Positions 10,090-13,880 of a stretch of 13,880 nucleotides of DNA are shown here, in pieces. A program made the position numbers and the translations under genes. Numbering within the stretch: the stretch's first letter is position 1; each line of letters opens with the position of its first letter. A model generated the notes under the pieces. It ran no database searches, was not told the origin of the DNA, and was given only the letters and a program-made list of their open reading frames with translations. The DNA lies in assembly GCA_035279525.1 (NCBI GenBank), contig DATEHQ010000191.1:1-13880 (forward strand), given 5' to 3'. The stretch is from DATEHQ01 sp035279525. Lineage in GTDB: Bacteria; Chloroflexota; Dormibacteria; Dormibacterales; Dormibacteraceae.

Positions 10090-12132
10090 CTAGGGCTGCG
10101 GAGAGACCGCCCCCGCGCCGAAGCTGTGCGTCGCGCCCTGCTCCGCGTGGATCACGTGCATGACGGCGTTGATCAACGCCAGGTGTGAGAACGCCTGCGG
10201 GAAGTTGCCGAGGTGGCGGCCGCTGCGCGGGTCGATCTCCTCCGCGTACAGCTGCAGGGGACTCGCGTACGAGAGCAGCTTTTCGCACAGCTCGCGCGCC
10301 CGGTCGAGCTCTCCGATCTCACACAGCGCCGAGACGAGCCAGAAGGAGCAGATCGTGAACGTGCCCTCCTCGCCGCTCAACCCGTCGTCCGTCTCCGCCG
10401 TGCGGTAGCGGAGAACCATCCCGTCCACCGTCAGCTCGTCGGCGATGGCCAGCACCGTCGCGACCACTCGCGGATCATCCGGCGGCAGGAAGCGGACCAG
10501 GGGGATGAGCAGCACCGACGCGTCAAGGCTCTTCGACCCGTAGTGCTGGACGAACACTCCGCGCTCGTCGACCCCGCGCTCGCAGATGTCCGACTTCATT
10601 TCGTCCGCCGCGGCCTGCCAGCTCCGCGCGAGCTCCTGGTCTCCGTGCAGCTCGGCGAGGCGCGCGCCGCGGTCCGCGGCGACCCAGCACATGAGCTTCG
10701 ACGACGTGAAGTGCTGCGGCTCGCCGCGCACCTCCCAGATTCCGCGGTCCGGCTTCCTCCAGTTCTCGAGCGCGCACTCCACAGCGCGCTTCAGGATCGG
10801 CCAAACCACCTCGGGCAGGTAGTCGCGCGACCTCGTGTGCAGGTAGACGGAGTCGAGCACCGCCCCCCACACGTCGTGCTGGACCTGCTTGTACGCTGCG
10901 TTGCCGACCCGCACCGGATGCGAGCTGTCGTAGCCGCCCAGGTGGTCGAGGGTCCTCTCCTCGAGCTGCTGCTCGCCGCCGATGCCGTACATGATCTGCA
11001 GGTCCTTCTTGCTCGCGGCGACGTCGGCGATGAAGTAGAAGAAGTCGTTGGCCTCGCGGGCGAAACCGAGCGTGTACAGGCCCCAGAGCATGAAGGTCCC
11101 ATCGCGAATCCATGTGTAGCGGTAGTCCCAGTTGCGCTCTCCGCCGATCGTCTCGGGGAGGGATGTCGTCGGCGCCGCCAGCAGCGCTCCGGTCGGGCTG
11201 TACGTAAGGCCCTTCAGCGTGAGCGCGCTGCGCTGCAGGTAGCTCTGCCACGGGTGCTCGGGGAAATCGCCGCGGTTGATCCATTCGCGCCAGTAGTCCG
11301 CCGTGCGCTCGATGCGCTGGAAAGCCTCGTCCGCCGTCGCGGGCGGCGGATGCTCCTCCCAGAACTCCTTGGCCGTGGAATGGCGCGAGCGCGGCCAGGC
11401 GATGGCGGCAAAGGCGCGCTCGCCCTGGTGGAGCGTCTTGGTGGCGTGAGCGCCGGGCCCTTCGAAGCCGACGCGAAGGTCGGTCACCAGCTTCAGCGGG
11501 ACGTCGTGTTCGGCGCCGGCGGCGACCGCCTCGCCATAGCCCGGGCTGGCGTACTCCCACTTCGCGGCCTTGCTGCCGTAGTCGAACACCGGCTGGCAGT
11601 CGAGGCTGAGCTCGACCTCGCCGATGATGCACCGCGCGGTGCGCAGCAGGATGTGCTCCGCCTCCTGGTCGGTCGGCGGGCGCCGGTGGGTGCCGGAACG
11701 GCGCTGCGCGTGGTACCACGGCCCGATGCACAGAGCGTCGCGGACGATCAGCCAGCCGGTGCGCGTCCTCCAGGTCGTTTCGAGCACCAGCGTGCCTGGC
11801 AGGTAGCGCCGGCCGGCCGGCACCTGGACACCTGACGGCCCGAACCTGAAGCTGCCTGCGGCCCGATCGAGGAGGGCCGCGAAAACGCTCGGGCTGTCCG
11901 GCCGGGGAAGGCACATCCACTCGACGCGACCGCTCGGCGCGATCAGACAGTTGACCTCGCAATCGGAGAGGAACGCGTACGCGGCAATCGGCGGAAACGG
12001 GCTGGCGATGCGCGACCCGACCAGCTCCGGGCCCACGACCGGCTCGGCGGCCTGGGCCTGCCCGTCGCCGTTGACGGAAGGCTTGATCGCCTGCCCCAGG
12101 TCAGACTCGCGAGACTTTCTGGTCGCCATCAC
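10090..12132 (-). CDS. GH15 family glycoside hydrolase (trehalase or glucoamylase)
   Basis: This 680-residue (alpha/alpha)6-barrel enzyme of family GH15 would release glucose from trehalose or from alpha-glucan ends. The N-terminal beta-sandwich begins with PIAAYAFLSDCEVNCLIAPSGRVEWMCLP (48-76). The barrel shows GGERNWDYRYTWIRDG (330-345), RGIWEVRGEPQHFTSSK (463-479) with the expected general acid Glu467, and YAEEIDPRSGRHLGNFPQAFSH (629-650) with the expected general base Glu631 or Glu632. This architecture is shared by bacterial glucoamylase-like proteins and by the mycobacterial GH15 trehalase (Rv2402 type), so I cannot separate them. Beside TreS and GlgE, either would recycle pathway material. 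No signal peptide is seen: the first 35 residues are polar, so it acts in the cytoplasm. GTG 12132 is directly followed by ATG 12129, and either may be the start. The gap to adk upstream is 41 bp. Confidence 0.9.
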   Translation of the reverse strand: MMATRKSRESDLGQAIKPSVNGDGQAQAAEPVVGPELVGSRIASPFPPIAAYAFLSDCEVNCLIAPSGRVEWMCLPRPDSPSVFAALLDRAAGSFRFGPSGVQVPAGRRYLPGTLVLETTWRTRTGWLIVRDALCIGPWYHAQRRSGTHRRPPTDQEAEHILLRTARCIIGEVELSLDCQPVFDYGSKAAKWEYASPGYGEAVAAGAEHDVPLKLVTDLRVGFEGPGAHATKTLHQGERAFAAIAWPRSRHSTAKEFWEEHPPPATADEAFQRIERTADYWREWINRGDFPEHPWQSYLQRSALTLKGLTYSPTGALLAAPTTSLPETIGGERNWDYRYTWIRDGTFMLWGLYTLGFAREANDFFYFIADVAASKKDLQIMYGIGGEQQLEERTLDHLGGYDSSHPVRVGNAAYKQVQHDVWGAVLDSVYLHTRSRDYLPEVVWPILKRAVECALENWRKPDRGIWEVRGEPQHFTSSKLMCWVAADRGARLAELHGDQELARSWQAAADEMKSDICERGVDERGVFVQHYGSKSLDASVLLIPLVRFLPPDDPRVVATVLAIADELTVDGMVLRYRTAETDDGLSGEEGTFTICSFWLVSALCEIGELDRARELCEKLLSYASPLQLYAEEIDPRSGRHLGNFPQAFSHLALINAVMHVIHAEQGATHSFGAGAVSPQP

Positions 12133-12173
12133 CCCAACTGGTCAGAGGATATGCCTAAGGCTCCGGATGTGAG

Positions 12174-12761
12174 CTACCCGCTGCTACCGTCCCGCGGCCG
12201 CGCCAGGCGGGCGCGGATCCGCTCGAACACCTCGTCAGGGGTGCCGAGGCCGTCGATCTCCTCGACACGCACTCCATGCTTTCGATAATGGTCAAGCACG
12301 GCCTCGGTCAGCTTGTGATACTCGCGCATCCGCTCGGTGACCGCCTCCCGCGTGTCGTCGGCGCGTCCTTCGACCGCGGCGCGGTGGAGGAGGCGATCGA
12401 TCAGGACGTCCTCCGGCACCTCGAGCGCCAGCACGAAGTCCACCCTGTGGCCCTCGTCACGCAGCATCGAGTCGAGCGCCCGCGCCTGCCCCGCCGTCCG
12501 AGGGAAGCCGTCGAGCAGCACGCCTGGACCCTCCTCCGCCTGTGGCAGCCGCGCCCGCACCACGTCGACGATGGCGTCGTCGGGCACCAGGTCGCCGGCC
12601 GCCATGATGCGCTGCACTCGCTTGCCCAGCGGAGTGCCCGCGGCCACCTCGTGGCGGAGGATGTCACCCGTCGACAGGTGCTTGAGGTGGAGCTCGTCCT
12701 GGATCCGGGCCGCCTGCGTGCCCTTGCCGCTGCCAGGTGGCCCGAAGATGATCCCGATCAT
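12174..12761 (-). CDS. adk: adenylate kinase, short type without zinc LID
   Basis: Adenylate kinase (EC 2.7.4.3) interconverts ATP + AMP and 2 ADP in the cytoplasm. The 195-residue protein has the P-loop GPPGSGKGT (7-15), AMP-site STGDILR (30-36), DGFPRT (84-89) and a short lid around EGRADDT (131-137). The roughly 30-residue LID insertion and its four zinc-binding cysteines are absent, as in actinobacterial and other short-type enzymes. The frame stays open 113 codons upstream, but ATG 12761 is the true start: it begins exactly at the P-loop strand (MIGIIFGPPG) and overlaps the stop of the ParB-like gene as ATGA. Adk usually sits in the ribosomal protein cluster near secY, so this location suggests either a rearranged housekeeping gene or a second copy. 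The GH15 gene follows after 41 bp. Confidence 0.93.
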   Translation of the reverse strand: MIGIIFGPPGSGKGTQAARIQDELHLKHLSTGDILRHEVAAGTPLGKRVQRIMAAGDLVPDDAIVDVVRARLPQAEEGPGVLLDGFPRTAGQARALDSMLRDEGHRVDFVLALEVPEDVLIDRLLHRAAVEGRADDTREAVTERMREYHKLTEAVLDHYRKHGVRVEEIDGLGTPDEVFERIRARLARPRDGSSG

Positions 12762-13648
12762 GGCTTCAGCTCGATCCTGGGCCGGCGGCGCAGCCAGCTC
12801 CGGGCATGCTCCTTCAGCAGGGCCTCGATGGCCGGGTCGGGGCCGGACGCCTCGCCCTGCTCGCTCATGGCGAGCCAGCGCCGCGTGATCTCGACGTAGA
12901 GGTCGGCCTCCGTCCAGCCCGGCAGCGCCTCGAGCACGTCGTGCTTGCGGATCGCATCGGCGATCGGACGGTAGACGTTGTCGTACCAGCTCGCCGCCGC
13001 CTCCTGCAGCGACATCTCGCGCCCAGCCTTGCGCGAGAGGAAGTAAGCGTGACCGAGGATGTGCTTGAGGATCTCGTCGTAGCGACCCAGCCGGCTGCAC
13101 GCCAGCCTCGCCTCTGGCCGCGTCCTGTGCAGCTGCGTGGTTTCGAGAAAGGCCGCGTACTCGGCCGCCCCCAGCAGCGCCCCGGCGTCGATGTCGGGAC
13201 CAAGTGGAGCGCGCGTCTTGACCTCGATCACCCGCGCGTTGATCGTGTCGCGGCCCAGCATGCGCGCGACAGAGACGCGGTGATGGCCATCGATCACGTA
13301 GTACGAGTCGTCGACCTTGTACACGTCGATCGGAGGAAGCTCGTCACCCTCCACCATCGCCTGGTAGATGCGGGTCCAGCGATCGCGCATCCTTCTGTTG
13401 ACGGGGAGGAACCCCGGATCGAAGTCGCTGGTCTTTCCGGGCGGGGCGGCGGAGCCGATCACGCGGTCGAGCGGGATCTCCTTCTCGCCGCCAAACGCAC
13501 GGCCTTCGACCCCGGCCGCTTTGAGCACAGGCTCGATCGACTGCAGCTGCCGGGCGCGGCCGGTCAGCACCGCACGGATGTGCCGCCGGAACGCGCGAAA
13601 ACGCGCGGCGTCGAAATCCTCGAGGGCGCGTATTCGCTCGAGGCCCAA
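12758..13648 (-). CDS. ParB/Srx-fold protein with DUF4032-like C-terminus
   Basis: This 296-residue protein has no assigned function. Residues about 57-145 look like a ParB N-terminal/sulfiredoxin-fold domain: IPLDRVIGS (58-66), LPPIDVYKVDDSYYVIDGHHRVSVARMLG (104-132) and a closing strand ARVIEVKTR (138-146). The nucleotide-binding signature is DGHHR at 120-124. The C-terminal part is helical and contains LPGWTEADLY (242-251), which resembles DUF4032-type proteins. No DNA-binding helix-turn-helix of true ParB is recognisable, and chromosome partitioning is unlikely. Start is TTG 13648, supported by AGAAGG six bases upstream. The gene begins 12 bp after the ABC ATPase stop and overlaps adk by ATGA, so it is probably translated together with both. 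Alternatives are a regulator or a small-molecule kinase, since archaeal SerK shares this fold. Family is moderately sure and role is unknown. Confidence 0.8.
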   Translation of the reverse strand: MGLERIRALEDFDAARFRAFRRHIRAVLTGRARQLQSIEPVLKAAGVEGRAFGGEKEIPLDRVIGSAAPPGKTSDFDPGFLPVNRRMRDRWTRIYQAMVEGDELPPIDVYKVDDSYYVIDGHHRVSVARMLGRDTINARVIEVKTRAPLGPDIDAGALLGAAEYAAFLETTQLHRTRPEARLACSRLGRYDEILKHILGHAYFLSRKAGREMSLQEAAASWYDNVYRPIADAIRKHDVLEALPGWTEADLYVEITRRWLAMSEQGEASGPDPAIEALLKEHARSWLRRRPRIELKP

Positions 13649-13654
13649 AACCGC

Positions 13655-13660
13655 CCTTCT
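13655..13660 (-). promoter_or_regulatory. Shine-Dalgarno deciding the TTG start of the ParB-like gene
   Basis: Read on the minus strand, AGAAGG is followed by six bases (GCGGTT) and then TTG at 13648. It starts immediately after the TAA of the ABC ATPase gene. It is the clearest ribosome binding site in the window, and most other genes here rely on overlap or have no visible site. Confidence 0.7.
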
Positions 13661-13880
13661 TTAGAAGACTGCCTGCTCGGTCTCCGAATCGAAGAAGTGC
13701 AGCCCGCGCGTGTCGAGACCCAACTTCACCTGGTCCCCCGGCGAGACGGCCATGCGGGGATCGACGCGTGCCGTGACCTGGTCGCTCCCGACCTGGCCGT
13801 ACAGGAACTGGTCCGAGCCGAGCCGCTCCACCACGTCGACCTTCATCGCCAGCGTCGGCGCGCCATCGGTGACGCGGTCC
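13661..13880 (-). CDS. sugar ABC transporter ATP-binding protein, C-terminal part (MalK/UgpC/MsmK type)
   Basis: Only the last 72 residues are in the window. The frame is open to the right edge, and the N-terminal ATPase domain with Walker motifs lies beyond it. What is seen is the TOBE region that follows the ATPase domain in carbohydrate-importer ATPases: a strand MKVDVVERLGSDQFLYG, then VTARVDPRMAVSPGDQVKLGLD and the very typical ending GLHFFDSETEQAVF. In MalK, UgpC and SugC this domain regulates the ATPase and binds sugar or regulatory partners. An internal ATG at 13846 is a conserved-domain methionine and not the start. TAA at 13661-13663 is 12 bp before the ParB-like gene. With TreS, GlgE and GH15 close by, trehalose or maltose import is an attractive guess, but the permeases are not in view. 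Confidence 0.88.
   Translation of the reverse strand, partial: DRVTDGAPTLAMKVDVVERLGSDQFLYGQVGSDQVTARVDPRMAVSPGDQVKLGLDTRGLHFFDSETEQAVF

Noticed and set aside
10213..11835. 540-codon plus-strand open frame antisense to the GH15 gene
   Set aside because: It is a shadow frame: the opposite strand carries a full GH15 protein with conserved motifs throughout.
12762..13100. 113-codon N-terminal extension of adenylate kinase
   Set aside because: It is an out-of-frame reading of the ParB-like gene. The P-loop strand must be at the extreme N-terminus, as with ATG 12761.

Overview
The window is high-GC bacterial DNA with dense, mostly GTG-started genes, several of them overlapping by four bases. Its centre is a GlgE-pathway operon. 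The organism cannot be named from the sequence alone. The TreS-maltokinase fusion, a short adenylate kinase without a zinc LID and a GH15 enzyme resembling mycobacterial trehalase together suggest a high-GC soil lineage near Actinobacteria or Chloroflexota/Dormibacterota. That placement is a low-confidence inference.

Layout. Bases 1-187 hold no convincing gene but carry a hairpin-rich 36-bp tandem repeat. Two small plus-strand genes follow: a CoA-binding Rossmann protein (188-607) and a CYTH-domain phosphohydrolase-type protein (631-1263). A succinate-semialdehyde-type aldehyde dehydrogenase lies on the minus strand (1282-2703). It is divergent from, and only 28 bp away from, the main operon.

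The main plus-strand operon is glgE (2732-4777), a treS-mak fusion (4774-8130) and glgB (8141-10057). Together the products can turn trehalose into maltose (TreS), maltose into maltose-1-phosphate (Mak), maltose-1-phosphate into linear alpha-1,4-glucan (GlgE) and the linear glucan into a branched one (GlgB). All GH13 catalytic residues and the kinase motifs are visible, so the pathway looks intact. No trehalose-making genes (otsA/otsB, treY/treZ) and no glgA/glgC are in the window.

Convergent to this operon is a minus-strand series, in transcription order: the C-terminal end of a MalK/UgpC-type sugar ABC transporter ATPase (13661-13880, running off the window), a ParB/Srx-fold protein with a DUF4032-like tail (12758-13648), a short-type adenylate kinase (12174-12761) and a GH15 glucoamylase/trehalase (10090-12132). 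Gaps are 12 bp, a 4-bp overlap and 41 bp, so these may be co-transcribed. Sugar import and GH15 hydrolysis fit the trehalose/glucan theme. The ParB-like/adenylate kinase pair is the part whose role is least explained.
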